From positions 372,001 to 436,000 of the forward strand of contig NZ_WLYK01000008.1 of the NCBI RefSeq assembly GCF_009707545.1: a stretch of 64,000 nucleotides of DNA, in the 5' to 3' direction. The stretch's first letter is position 1. Each line of letters opens with the position of its first letter. The stretch is from Nakamurella alba (GTDB lineage: Bacteria > Actinomycetota > Actinomycetes > Mycobacteriales > Nakamurellaceae). The notes below the pieces were generated by a model, which was not told the origin of the DNA, did no database searches, and saw only the letters and a program-made list of their open reading frames with translations. A program made the position numbers and the translations under genes. Shown in pieces: positions 1-8,493 of this stretch.

Positions 1-921
1 GGCCACTTCGCCCAGGGTCGGCGGGACCGGTGCCGGGGTTCCGGCGAAGGCCGCCGCCAACTCGGCGAACAGCCACGGTCGGCCCTGGCAGCCGCGGCCG
101 ACAACAACGCCGTCGCAACCGGTCTCGCGCACCATGTCGAGTGCGTCGGAGGCGGCGAAGATGTCGCCGTTGCCCAGCACCGGGATATCGGTGACCGTCT
201 CCTTGAGCCGGGCGATCGCCGACCAGTCGGCGGTGCCGGAGTAGTGCTGGATCGCGGTGCGCCCGTGCAGCGCGACGGCGACGACCCCCTCGTCCTGCGC
301 GATCCGGCCGGCGTCGAGGTAGGTGATGTGCTCCGGGTCGATGCCGATCCGCATCTTGATGGTCACCGGCACCGGGCCCGCCTCCCGCACGGCGGTGCGC
401 AGGATCGAGGTGAACAGCTTGCGCTTGTAGGGCAGGGCCGACCCGCCGCCCTTGCGGGTCACCTTCGGGACCGGGCAGCCGAAGTTCAGGTCGATGTGGT
501 CGGCCAGGTCCTCGTCGACGATCATCCGGACCGCGGCGCCGACCACCTCCGGATCGACCCCGTACAGCTGCAGCGACCGCGGCCGCTCCTGCTCGCCGAA
601 CCGGATCATCTCCATGGTCTTGCGGTCCCGGGCGACCAGCGCGCGGGTGGTGATCATCTCGCAGACGTACAGCCCGGCACTCGTCGTCGCGGCCGCACCC
701 CCGGGCGGCGGCACCGCGCCCGCGGCCAGTGCCGCATCCCGGCCGGCCTCCCCGGACTCCCGGCACAGTCCGCGGAACGATGCATTGGTGATGCCGGCCA
801 TCGGCGCCAGCACGACGGGCGGCCAGACCTGGTGCGGGCCGAACATCAGCGGTGCCGCTGCCGGCGGTGCGGCCGGTGCTGTCGGCGCGGTGCCTGTGGG
901 GTGGTCGAGGGTGGTGCTCAC
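1..921 (-). CDS. dusB: tRNA-dihydrouridine synthase DusB family, 3' end missing
   Basis: This gene reads leftward from a GTG at 921 and stays open to the window edge, so 307 codons are seen and the C-terminus is missing. It is an FMN-binding TIM-barrel enzyme that reduces uridines in tRNA. Family motifs appear in order: APMAGITN near residue 35, QLYG, the DLNFGCP segment with the catalytic cysteine, RKGGGSAL, KMRIG, HGRT and the phosphate-binding GNGDI / GRGCQGRPW region. An insert rich in Ala, Gly and Pro follows the first barrel strand. The ATG at 929 hits a stop after four codons, so GTG 921 is the usable start. A GACAAT element six bases upstream suggests a leaderless transcript. The family assignment is secure; the DusB subclass is inferred from actinobacterial relatives. 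Confidence 0.93.
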   Translation of the reverse strand, partial: MSTTLDHPTGTAPTAPAAPPAAAPLMFGPHQVWPPVVLAPMAGITNASFRGLCRESGEAGRDAALAAGAVPPPGGAAATTSAGLYVCEMITTRALVARDRKTMEMIRFGEQERPRSLQLYGVDPEVVGAAVRMIVDEDLADHIDLNFGCPVPKVTRKGGGSALPYKRKLFTSILRTAVREAGPVPVTIKMRIGIDPEHITYLDAGRIAQDEGVVAVALHGRTAIQHYSGTADWSAIARLKETVTDIPVLGNGDIFAASDALDMVRETGCDGVVVGRGCQGRPWLFAELAAAFAGTPAPVPPTLGEVA

Positions 922-1019
922 CCGGTCATTGTCCCGCATCCCGGCCGGTCCGCGGTCTGCGGCGACCCACCGCCGCCCGTCCGGGTACCTGCGGCAGGCG
1001 CTGTGGAAGAGTCGACCGG

Positions 1020-1577
1020 GTGAGCGAGAGCACCACCTTCGGGTCCCTGACGTTCCTGCCCGCCCGCGAGCACCCGGAGCTGCTGGCACCACCGGTCACC
1101 GCCGCGCTGGCGCTGCTCCCGGCCGACCTACCGGTCTGGGTCGCCCCGATCGATGCCGGGCTGGCCGACACCGCGGCGTTCTGCGAGGCCTACGACGTAC
1201 CGATGGCCGCGTCCGCCAACTGCGTGGTGGTCACCGGGAAGCGGGAGGGCGTCGAGCGCTGGGCCGCCGCTGTGGTGCTCGCCACCACCCGTGCCGACGT
1301 CAACGGCGCGGTGCGCCGCCGGGTCGACGTCCGCAAGATCTCCTTCGCCGCTCAGGAGGACGCGGTCGCCCGCAGTGCCATGGAGTACGGCGGGATCACC
1401 CCGGTCGGGCTGCCCGCCGAGTGGCCGGTGCTCATCGACGCCGCGGTCGCCGCCGCCGGACCGGTCATCATCGGGGCCGGGATCCGCGGGGCGAAGGTGC
1501 TGATCGACGGCGCCGATCTCGCGAAGCTCCCGCGGGCCGAGGTGATCGAGGAGCTGGCCCGCCCGGTCGCGCCCTGA
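1020..1577 (+). CDS. YbaK/EbsC-family aminoacyl-tRNA deacylase
   Basis: This 185-residue protein fits the YbaK/ProX/EbsC family, which hydrolyses mischarged aminoacyl-tRNAs in trans. The central block (ADVNGAVRRRVDVRKISFA, then the acidic EDAVARSAMEYGGITPVGLP region) and the C-terminal strand VIIGAGIRGAKV are typical of the actinobacterial branch. GTG 1020 is chosen because it gives the family length; the upstream open frame from 852 lies over dusB's start region and adds low-complexity sequence. It is divergent from dusB with a 98-base gap. Which amino acid it edits cannot be told from the sequence. Confidence 0.85.
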   Translation: MSESTTFGSLTFLPAREHPELLAPPVTAALALLPADLPVWVAPIDAGLADTAAFCEAYDVPMAASANCVVVTGKREGVERWAAAVVLATTRADVNGAVRRRVDVRKISFAAQEDAVARSAMEYGGITPVGLPAEWPVLIDAAVAAAGPVIIGAGIRGAKVLIDGADLAKLPRAEVIEELARPVAP

Positions 1578-1606
1578 CCTGCCTGTGGCCCTGTCCTGAC
1601 CTGCGA

Positions 1607-2554
1607 CTACAGCGCGGCGCGGACGTCGCTGCCGAGCAGGGCGATGTGGTCCAGGTCGGACAGGTCCAGCACCTGGAGGTACAGCCGCTGCACACCGGCG
1701 TCCGCCCACTCGCGGATCCTGGCGAGCGCCTGGTCCGGCGTGCCGGCGATCCCGGTCTCCCGCAGCTCGGCAGGTTCCCGGCCGATCGCCGCGGCCCGGC
1801 GCTCGTACTCCGCCTCGTCCGCGCCGACACAGACCACCTGGGCCGCGGAGTAGACGATCTCCGCCGGGTCCCGGCCGATCGCCTCGCAGGCCGCGCGGAC
1901 CCGGGCGAACTGCGCGGTGGTGACCGCCAGGTCGGAGAAGGCCACGTTGAAGTCGGCGGCGAACCGGGCGGCGAGTGCTGGGGTGCGCTTCGGGCCGTGT
2001 CCGCCGATGACCAGCGGGATCCGCGGGGTGCCGTCGGCCGCCCGCTGCACCGGCTTCGGCAGAGCGGGGGAGTCGGTCAGCGTCCAGTGCCGTCCCGAGT
2101 AGGAGAACCGCTCGCCCTCCGGCGTCGCCCACAGTCCGGTGAGGATCTCCAGCTGCTCGGTCAGCCGGTCGAAGCGGTCGCCGAACGAGTTGCCGAACGG
2201 AATGCCGTAGGCGGTGTGCTCGACCTCGAACCAGCCGGCACCCATGCCGAGATCCAGCCGTCCGTCTGAGATGTCGTCGATGTTGGCGGCGGCCACGGCG
2301 AGCATGCCCGGATGGCGGAAGGTGGCCGAGGTGACCAGGGTGCCGAACCTGATGTCGGGCACCTGGGCGGCCAGCGCGGCCAGCGAGACCATCGCGTCGG
2401 AAGGTCCGGGCAGCCCGCTGCGGGATCCCATGGCCATCAGGTGGTCCGAGCGGAAATAGGCGGAGAAACCGTGCTCCCTGGTCGCTCTCGCGGCGGCGAG
2501 CTGATCGGGGTGCGAGGCGCCCTGCTGGGGTTCGGTGAAGATGCGCAGATCCAT
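1607..2554 (-). CDS. LLM-class F420-dependent oxidoreductase
   Basis: This 315-residue luciferase-like monooxygenase-fold protein resembles the actinobacterial F420-dependent LLM subfamily. Visible features are the N-terminal strand MDLRIFTEP, RSDHLMAM near residue 40, the barrel segment TLVTSATFRHPGMLA, and the flavin/F420 binding block SDGRLDLGMGAGWFEVEH. RIPLVIGGHG precedes the C-terminal helices. ATG 2554 is preferred over the upstream frame to 2581 because it starts directly with the conserved first strand. It is divergent from the ABC importer; a palindrome at 2627-2645 lies 73 bases upstream. The substrate is unknown. Confidence 0.88.
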   Translation of the reverse strand: MDLRIFTEPQQGASHPDQLAAARATREHGFSAYFRSDHLMAMGSRSGLPGPSDAMVSLAALAAQVPDIRFGTLVTSATFRHPGMLAVAAANIDDISDGRLDLGMGAGWFEVEHTAYGIPFGNSFGDRFDRLTEQLEILTGLWATPEGERFSYSGRHWTLTDSPALPKPVQRAADGTPRIPLVIGGHGPKRTPALAARFAADFNVAFSDLAVTTAQFARVRAACEAIGRDPAEIVYSAAQVVCVGADEAEYERRAAAIGREPAELRETGIAGTPDQALARIREWADAGVQRLYLQVLDLSDLDHIALLGSDVRAAL

Positions 2555-2626
2555 GATCGCCCACAGTAGGCCCGTCCGCACCGGCGTCCTCCGGGCGCCT
2601 GCTGTTCACCGGATGCACCCGATCGA

Positions 2627-2645
2627 CGTCAGGGTGGCCCTGACG
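2627..2645. promoter_or_regulatory. Perfect 8-bp palindrome, same design as the operator at 19701-19748
   Basis: CGTCAGGG and CCCTGACG flank a TGG centre. The core reads GTCAGG-N5-CCTGAC, which is exactly the architecture of the second palindrome before the small HTH gene at 19752. It lies between the divergent LLM oxidoreductase (start 2554) and the ABC importer (start 2850), so it could control either. Binding is inferred. Confidence 0.55.
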
Positions 2646-2849
2646 ACCAACCGGACAACGCCGCACCAACGGCCCGTGAACTGTTGCGCATCGCGCATCC
2701 CGTTGCGCAATCGAAACATTCGGGGCGTTCCGACCTGTGGATTGCATTGCTACGTTCAGCTGCGGTTCACCCCGCGGACGCCGCTCCATCCCGCCAGTGA
2801 CATGCGCGCCCGTGACGCTCCTGCCGTTCCGTTGACCAAGGAGGAAGAA

Positions 2850-4181
2850 GTGCGTCTCGTTCCCACCACCGCTGCACTGCGGCGCAAGGGCCTGCTCGCC
2901 GGGCTCGCGGTCGTCGCGCTCGCGGCCAGCGCGTGCGGCTCGGACAGCGGCAGCACCACCAGCACGACCGCTGCCGCCACCACACCTGCCACCTCGGCCG
3001 CCAGCTCGGCGAACTCCAGCTCCGCCCCCACCTCGGGTGGTGCGTCCTCCACCTCCGGCGAGGCCTCCACCTCCACGAGCGGCGGCTCCGGCGCGACCGT
3101 CGAGGCCGCCCTGCCGAACAGCGCGGACTGCTCCGACCCGGCCTCCGGTGACGCCAAGACCGCCACCTCTGCCGAGGACCTCGGCGGCATCTGCGGTCTC
3201 ATCGCCGCGGCCAAGGCCGAGGGCGCGCTGAACGTCATCGCGCTGCCGCCGGACTGGGCCAACTACGGCACCGTCATCGACACGTTCAGGAAGAAGTACC
3301 CGGAGATCACGGTCAACTCCCAGCAGCCGGACGCCTCGTCCGCGCAGGAGATCCAGGCCGCCGAGGCCGCCAAGGGCACCACCGATGCCCCCGACGTGTT
3401 CGACGTCGGCACCGCCGTCGCGCTGGAGTCGCTGGACTACTTCGCCCCGTACAAGGTCACCACCTGGGACGCGATCCCCGAGGGCAACAAGGAGGAGACC
3501 GGCCTCTGGGTGAACGACTACACCGGCGTCATGACCGTCGGCTACAACTCCGACGAGTACGGCGAGATCACCTCGCTGGACCAGCTCACCGACGCCAAGT
3601 TCCAGGGTGCGGTCGCGCTGAACGGCAACCCGACCGAGGCGAACGCCGCCCTCAACGGTGTCGTCTTCGCCGCGCTGGCCAACGGCGGATCGCTGGACGA
3701 CATCTCCGCCGGTGTCGACTACTTCAAGGGACTGAAGGACGCCGGCACCCTGTCGTCGGTCGACCCGACCCCGGCCACCATCACCTCCGGCCAGGTCGGT
3801 GTGGTCTTCGACTGGTCCTACAACCAGCTCGGCGTCACCAAGCAGCTCGAGGCGGAGGGCGTGACCTGGAAGACCTTCACCCCGTCCGGCGTCGCCCTGG
3901 GCTCGTTCTACAACCAGGCGATCAACAAGGACGCCCCGCACCCGGCCGCCGCGCGGCTGTGGCAGGAGTACCTGTTCTCGTCCGAGGCGCAGAACATCTG
4001 GATGAGCGGCGGTGCCTCGCCGGTGCTCTACGAGGCGATGAAGGCCTCCGGCACGGTCGACGCCGCGTCCGAGGCCAACCTGCCGACCATCGACTCCGCG
4101 GTCGTGCAGCTCAGCCAGGACCAGGCCAAGGCGGTCAACACCTACCTGGCCGACAACTGGTCGAAGGCCGTCGGCAGCTGA
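2850..4181 (+). CDS. ABC importer substrate-binding lipoprotein (polyamine/iron type)
   Basis: This 443-residue exported lipoprotein is the solute receptor of the importer encoded by the next three genes. The N-terminus has the pattern MRLVPTTAALRRKG, a hydrophobic stretch and the lipobox AASAC with the lipidated cysteine near residue 30. A long Ser/Thr/Ala/Gly linker follows. The bacterial periplasmic fold then runs from about residue 95 (NVIALPPDWANYG, DVFDVGTAVALE, VGVVFDWSYN, GGASPVLYEA), as in family-1 binding proteins for polyamines, Fe(III) or phosphonates. GTG 2850 follows a strong AAGGAGG ribosome site by eight bases. A TACGTT element near 2751 may be its -10. The ligand is not determinable here. 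Confidence 0.9.
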   Translation: MRLVPTTAALRRKGLLAGLAVVALAASACGSDSGSTTSTTAAATTPATSAASSANSSSAPTSGGASSTSGEASTSTSGGSGATVEAALPNSADCSDPASGDAKTATSAEDLGGICGLIAAAKAEGALNVIALPPDWANYGTVIDTFRKKYPEITVNSQQPDASSAQEIQAAEAAKGTTDAPDVFDVGTAVALESLDYFAPYKVTTWDAIPEGNKEETGLWVNDYTGVMTVGYNSDEYGEITSLDQLTDAKFQGAVALNGNPTEANAALNGVVFAALANGGSLDDISAGVDYFKGLKDAGTLSSVDPTPATITSGQVGVVFDWSYNQLGVTKQLEAEGVTWKTFTPSGVALGSFYNQAINKDAPHPAAARLWQEYLFSSEAQNIWMSGGASPVLYEAMKASGTVDAASEANLPTIDSAVVQLSQDQAKAVNTYLADNWSKAVGS

Positions 4182-4198
4182 GCCGACACACCGGCTCA
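4179..4198. terminator. Intercistronic hairpin after the binding-protein gene
   Basis: TGAGCCG and CGGCTCA form a perfect 7-bp stem around a six-base loop, starting on the stop codon of the binding-protein gene and ending just before the permease start at 4204. No T-run follows. Such hairpins often stabilise the upstream message or attenuate read-through, so that receptor outnumbers permease; that role is inferred. Confidence 0.5.
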
Positions 4199-4203
4199 CG
4201 GTC

Positions 4204-5091
4204 ATGACCACCGCGACCATCCCGCAGGCCCCGGCGCAGCGCCGGGGCCTGCGGGCTGCGGGCCCGTTCCTCGGGACGGTGCCGTTCTTCCTCTACACCG
4301 CGCTCTTCCTGCTGCTGCCGACCGCCATCGTGGTGATCGGCGCCTTTCAGGACAAGGACGGGGGATTCAGCTTCGAGAACATCGCCGAACTGGGCGATGC
4401 CAGCGTGCTGGACGCGCTGTGGAACTCGGTCGTGCTGTCCCTGGTCACCGCGGTCATCGGCGCCGTGGTCGGCGGCGTGCTGGCCTACGTGCTGACCACC
4501 ACCTCGCCCACCGGGGCGATGCGCCGGCTGGTGACCGCGGCCTGCTCCGTGCTGGCCCAGTTCGGCGGGGCCCTGCTGGCCTTCGCGTTCATCGCCACCA
4601 TCGGCGCCAACGGCCTGATCAGCCGGTTCCTCGAGGACTCCCTCGGCACCAAGGTCGCCCCCGACCTGCTGTCCACCCTCAGCGGCCTGATCCCGGTCTA
4701 CCTCTACTTCCAGATCCCGCTGATGGTCATCGTGTTCCTCCCCGCCGTCGATGGCCTGCGGCCGCAGTGGCGGGAAGCGGCGGAGACCCTGGGCGGGTCC
4801 ACCTGGGTGTACTGGCGCAAGATCGGTTTCCCGCTGCTGATGCCCTCGTTCCTGGGCTCGCTGCTGCTGCTGTTCGCGAACGCCTTCTCCGCGTACGCCA
4901 CGGCCGCGGCGCTGATCAGCCAGTACAACCCGCTGATCGCACTGCAGGTGCGCGGCAAGCTGATCGCCGAGACCGGGCTGGGCGCACCGAACGTCGCCAA
5001 GGCGCTGGCCCTGTTGATGGTGCTCGTGGTGGCCATCCTGATGGTGCTCTACTACTGGCTGCAGCGGAGGGCGTCCCGATGGTCGAGATGA
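4204..5091 (+). CDS. ABC importer permease, PotB-like
   Basis: This 295-residue inner-membrane permease has about six predicted membrane segments, including GPFLGTVPFFLYTALFLLLP near residue 25 and the final VLVVAILMVLYYW. The EAA-type loop that contacts the ATPase is visible as REAAETLGGSTWVYWRKI around residue 200. It pairs with the next gene to form the channel. ATG 4204 follows the binding-protein gene by 22 bases; the end overlaps the second permease. The arrangement binding protein, permease, permease, ATPase is that of polyamine or ferric-iron systems. Confidence 0.9.
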   Translation: MTTATIPQAPAQRRGLRAAGPFLGTVPFFLYTALFLLLPTAIVVIGAFQDKDGGFSFENIAELGDASVLDALWNSVVLSLVTAVIGAVVGGVLAYVLTTTSPTGAMRRLVTAACSVLAQFGGALLAFAFIATIGANGLISRFLEDSLGTKVAPDLLSTLSGLIPVYLYFQIPLMVIVFLPAVDGLRPQWREAAETLGGSTWVYWRKIGFPLLMPSFLGSLLLLFANAFSAYATAAALISQYNPLIALQVRGKLIAETGLGAPNVAKALALLMVLVVAILMVLYYWLQRRASRWSR

Positions 5092-6035
5092 GCACCGGTA
5101 CCGCCGTCGCCGAGCCGGGCGGACCGAGAACCCCGGCCGGCACCAAGGTCCCGCGTCAGCTGCGGGCCGCCCGCCGGCGGCAGCAGGCGATCACCCGCTG
5201 GGTGGTCGTCGTCATGGTGATGGCCTTCTTCATCATCCCGCTGCTGTCGATGTTCGACTTCTCCACCAGGAACCTTGCCGGCAAACGGATCTGGGTCGCC
5301 TGGGAGAAGATCATCGACTTCGGCAAGCTCGATCCGGACGCCCGGGACAAGCTCACCGACGGCCTGGTCGCCTCGCTGGTGCTGATGGTGCTCACCGTGG
5401 TGATCACCATCGTGCTGCTGGTGCCGACCATGACCTGGGTGCGGCTGCGGGTGCAGAAGGTGAACGGACTGGTCGAGTTCATCTGTCTGCTGCCGTTGAC
5501 CATCCCGGCCATCGTGCTGGTGGTCGGCTACTACCCGATCTACCGCTTCCTCGGCACCACGTTCGGCGAGTTCGGCACCAACTCGGTCTGGCTCTGCCTG
5601 GCCTACGTGGTGCTGGTGCTGCCCTATGCCTACCGGGCGATCGACGCGGGCCTCCGGGCCATCGACGTGAAGACCCTGTCCGAGGCGGCCCGCAGCCTGG
5701 GCAGCTCCTGGGCCGGGGTGATGTGGCGGATCGTGCTGCCCAACATCAAGACCGCGGTGGCCGGCGCCAGCTTCCTGGCGGTGGCCCTGGTGCTCGGCGA
5801 GTACACCCTCGCCGCGCTGCTGCTCAAGGACAACCTGCAGGTCTCGCTGGTCGCGCTCAATGCGGCCGATCCCCGCTTCGCCACGGCGATGTCGATGATC
5901 GTGCTGGTGCTGGCGTTCGTCTTCATGTTCCTGCTGACCTTCGTCGGCAACGGCAAGCGCCGCACACGCAAGCGTTCCACCCCCACCACCCCGGGCGGGA
6001 TCGCCGCCCTGCAGCCCGAGACCTCGCCGTCGTGA
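5079..6035 (+). CDS. ABC importer permease, PotC-like
   Basis: This 318-residue second permease subunit has a short cytoplasmic N-terminus, then about six membrane segments beginning at MVMAFFIIPLLSMFDF. The EAA loop reads SEAARSLGSSWAGVMWRIVLP. The reading frame overlaps the previous gene. ATG 5079 is chosen because GGAGGG lies about eight bases ahead; ATG 5088, which makes a four-base ATGA overlap, is the alternative. The tail is basic and Thr/Pro-rich. Function follows from its partners: import of the ligand bound by the lipoprotein at 2850. Confidence 0.9.
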   Translation: MVEMSTGTAVAEPGGPRTPAGTKVPRQLRAARRRQQAITRWVVVVMVMAFFIIPLLSMFDFSTRNLAGKRIWVAWEKIIDFGKLDPDARDKLTDGLVASLVLMVLTVVITIVLLVPTMTWVRLRVQKVNGLVEFICLLPLTIPAIVLVVGYYPIYRFLGTTFGEFGTNSVWLCLAYVVLVLPYAYRAIDAGLRAIDVKTLSEAARSLGSSWAGVMWRIVLPNIKTAVAGASFLAVALVLGEYTLAALLLKDNLQVSLVALNAADPRFATAMSMIVLVLAFVFMFLLTFVGNGKRRTRKRSTPTTPGGIAALQPETSPS

Positions 6036-6060
6036 GTAGGACTGTCATGAGAGGGATCCA

Positions 6061-7146
6061 GTGACCGCTACAGCCATCGGTATCGAGACCACCCGGGCCG
6101 GCGTCCGGGTGCAGCTCCAGGACCTGCGCCGGTCGTTCGGCGACGTGCACGCCCTGGACGGCATGAGCCTGGACATCGCGCCGGGCGAGATGGTCGTGCT
6201 GCTCGGCCCCTCCGGCTGCGGCAAGACCACCGCACTCCGGGTGCTGGCGGGCCTGGAGGACGCCGACTCCGGCGCCGTTGTGGTCGGGGGGAAGGACCTG
6301 TCCAGCGTGCCGACCAACAAGCGCGACATGGGCATGGTGTTCCAGGCCTACTCGCTCTTCCCGCACATGACGGCCCGGCAGAACGTCGCCTTCGGCCTGC
6401 AGCTGCGGGGCAAGGGCACCGCCGAGCGGAACCGGATCGCCGGTGAGTACCTGGATCTCGTCGGGCTGGGCACCCAGGCCGACCGGTACGCGCACCAGAT
6501 GTCCGGCGGCCAGCAGCAGCGGGTCGCGCTGGCCCGGGCGCTGGCGATCCAGCCGCAGGTGCTGCTGCTGGACGAGCCGCTGTCCGCGCTGGACGCCAAG
6601 GTCCGGGTGCAGCTGCGGGACGAGATCCGGCGCATCCAGCTGGAACTCGGGATCACCACGCTGTTCGTCACGCACGACCAGGAGGAGGCCCTGGCGGTCG
6701 CCGACCGGGTCGGCGTCATGCGGTCGGGCCGTATCGAGCAGATCGATGCACCTGAGGTCATCTACTCGCGGCCGGTGACGCCGTTCGTGGCGAGCTTCAT
6801 CGGCCTGACCAACCGGCTGGCCGGCACGGCCGACGGCAGCTCGGCCCGGGTGCTGGAATCCACCGTGCCGCTGCTGCCCGGATCACCCACCTCCGGGGCG
6901 ATCACCGCCCTGGTCCGGCCGGAGGCCATCACCCTGGCGCCGGCCGGTGACGCCGTGTCCGGACCGGCCTCGGCCGTGGTCGCGGCCACCAGCTTCCTCG
7001 GGTCGATGGGCCGGGTGCAGGTGCGGTTCGGTGCCGGCGACGTGGTCATCGCGCAGATGGGCACGCACGAGATCGCCGACCTCAGCGTCGGTCTGCCCGT
7101 CACGGTGGGGATCAAGCCGTCCCCGGTGCTGGCCGAGCAGGCCTGA
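6061..7146 (+). CDS. ABC importer ATPase with TOBE-type C-terminus
   Basis: This 361-residue ATPase powers the importer. It carries Walker A GPSGCGKTT near residue 52, the Q-loop VFQAYSLFPH, signature SGGQQQRVALARAL, Walker B LLLDEPLSALD and the switch histidine in FVTHDQEEAL. From about residue 235 a TOBE-like regulatory domain follows (FIGLTNRLAG, ALVRPEAITLAP, SFLGSMGRVQVRF), as in PotA/FbpC/MalK-type subunits. GTG 6061 lies 25 bases after the permease stop. A strong hairpin (7158-7185) ends the operon. Confidence 0.94.
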   Translation: MTATAIGIETTRAGVRVQLQDLRRSFGDVHALDGMSLDIAPGEMVVLLGPSGCGKTTALRVLAGLEDADSGAVVVGGKDLSSVPTNKRDMGMVFQAYSLFPHMTARQNVAFGLQLRGKGTAERNRIAGEYLDLVGLGTQADRYAHQMSGGQQQRVALARALAIQPQVLLLDEPLSALDAKVRVQLRDEIRRIQLELGITTLFVTHDQEEALAVADRVGVMRSGRIEQIDAPEVIYSRPVTPFVASFIGLTNRLAGTADGSSARVLESTVPLLPGSPTSGAITALVRPEAITLAPAGDAVSGPASAVVAATSFLGSMGRVQVRFGAGDVVIAQMGTHEIADLSVGLPVTVGIKPSPVLAEQA

Positions 7147-7157
7147 CCGACTCCTCC

Positions 7158-7185
7158 GGTGGGTCCCGCCCCGGCGGGACCCACC
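7158..7185. terminator. Intrinsic-type terminator hairpin of the ABC operon
   Basis: A perfect 13-bp stem (GGTGGGTCCCGCC paired with GGCGGGACCCACC) with a two-base loop begins 12 bases after the ATPase stop codon. There is no T-tract, which is common for actinobacterial terminators. Confidence 0.8.
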
Positions 7186-7206
7186 ACCGGGGTGACGGCG
7201 CCGGTC

Positions 7207-7222
7207 GGGGAGAATGCTCCCC
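7207..7222. promoter_or_regulatory. Palindrome over the start of the inositol-phosphatase gene
   Basis: GGGGAG-AATG-CTCCCC is a perfect 16-base palindrome ending one base before ATG 7223. The -10-like GAGAAT (7210-7215) is inside it, seven bases before the ATG. It could be an operator over a leaderless promoter or simply a hairpin at the 5' end of the message. Confidence 0.4.
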
Positions 7223-8047
7223 ATGACCGAGACCCCCGATCCTGCCGTCCCGACCGCCGGCGGGGTGGACCCGCTCCCGTTGCTGGACCTGGCGATCCGG
7301 GTCGCGCGCGCCGCCGGCGCCGAGCTGCTGCGGCGCTACGGTCACGTCGAGGGACTGGACACGAAGTCGTCGGCCACCGACCCGGTCTCGGACGCCGACC
7401 GGGCCGCCGAGGCGCTCATCGTCCGGGAGCTGCTGGCCGAGCGGCCGGACGACGGGATGATCGGCGAGGAGGGTGCGGACCGGCCGTCCGGGACCGGCAT
7501 CACCTGGGTCATCGACCCCCTCGACGGCACCGTGAACTACCTCTACGAGCTGGACAACTTCTCGGTGAGCATCGCCGCCGAGGACGCCGACGGCGGGCTG
7601 GTCGGCGTGGTGCACGACCCGCGGCGGGACATCACCTTCACCGCCGTGCGCGGCGGTGGCGCCTTCCTGGACGGGACCCCGCTGCAGGTCAGTGCACCCG
7701 CATCTCTCGAGAAGGTACTGCTGTCCACTGGTTTCGGCTACAGCCCGGAGCGCCGGGCGGCCCAGGGGGCGCTGGTCGCCGGGCTGCTGCCCAGCATCCG
7801 GGACATCCGCCGGATCGGCTCCGCGGCCCTGGACCTGTGTGCCGTCGCGGCTGGCCGGATCGACGCCTTCTACGAGGAGGGCGTGCAGCACTGGGATGTC
7901 GCCGCCGGCGGGCTGATCGCCCGCGAGGCCGGTGCCCTGATGACACCGATCGGCCTCACCGGCGCCGAGACCGGCTGGCTCGTCGCCGGGCCGGACGTGC
8001 ACACCTGGATCTCCGCCGCACTGGAGGACGTGCACCGGGCGCTCTGA
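7223..8047 (+). CDS. Inositol monophosphatase-family phosphatase
   Basis: This 274-residue Mg-dependent phosphomonoesterase belongs to the IMPase/FBPase/HisN superfamily. Metal ligands are visible as the GEEG block near residue 80 and the WVIDPLDGTVNY block near 95-106; the third, WDVAAGGLIAREAGA, lies near residue 220. An upstream ATG at 7214 is in frame, but 7223 is preferred because GAGAAT lies seven bases before it, consistent with leaderless expression. Candidate substrates are inositol-1-phosphate (for mycothiol or phosphatidylinositol) and histidinol phosphate; the sequence does not decide. Confidence 0.88.
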   Translation: MTETPDPAVPTAGGVDPLPLLDLAIRVARAAGAELLRRYGHVEGLDTKSSATDPVSDADRAAEALIVRELLAERPDDGMIGEEGADRPSGTGITWVIDPLDGTVNYLYELDNFSVSIAAEDADGGLVGVVHDPRRDITFTAVRGGGAFLDGTPLQVSAPASLEKVLLSTGFGYSPERRAAQGALVAGLLPSIRDIRRIGSAALDLCAVAAGRIDAFYEEGVQHWDVAAGGLIAREAGALMTPIGLTGAETGWLVAGPDVHTWISAALEDVHRAL

Positions 8048-8493
8048 CGTCCGGGGACAGCCGCGGCGGCGATCGCCCGAATCGCCCGATAATTCTTGAT
8101 TGCACCTTTCATGACGATGGATGGCATTTCGGAGGATCGTCCTTGACGTGTCGTTGAACCATCGGGTGTGAGTTCTTCGATGCATCACGGCGTTGCCCCA
8201 CGATCGGCCCAATGGTGCGCCTGCCGGCTGTCACCCGTACGGAATCTGTTGCTGTGCAGCTGTTCCGGCCGTCGCTGCTCGGAGCGACAGAATTCCGGTG
8301 GATCGCCCCGAACGGTGGCCGATTTCCGGCGCAGGCACCACGGACATTCCTTCCGTCCTCACTGGACGTTCACCGCGACCGTGGCTTAGGTTCACACGAC
8401 TCACACACGCTCGTTCCGCGGTCGCTGCTGTTGTGGCCGGAGAACCCGGCCGCGCCCATCGGGGCGTGTGCCCGAAGAGAAAACGGAGCACCG
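8048..8493. other. 446-base intergenic region before the secreted nuclease gene
   Basis: No convincing gene is seen. The nuclease frame is open back to 8212, but that extension has no signal-like sequence. The 3' part holds GTTCAC repeats (separate entry). A TTGACG at about 8143 may belong to a promoter. Confidence 0.6.
8368..8411 (+). promoter_or_regulatory. PHO-box-like direct repeats
   Basis: GTTCACC at 8368 and GTTCACA at 8390 are 22 bases apart, two 11-base units, and a TCACACAC block starts at 8401 on the same period. Eleven-base GTTCA repeats are the known binding unit of PhoP-type regulators in actinomycetes. The site is about 85-125 bases before a gene for a secreted nuclease/nucleotidase, a typical phosphate-scavenging target. 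Regulation by phosphate is inferred. Confidence 0.45.

Noticed and set aside
8212-8493. 94-codon N-terminal extension of the nuclease
   Set aside because: GTG 8494 opens directly into a typical signal peptide and has a ribosome site; the extension would bury the signal.
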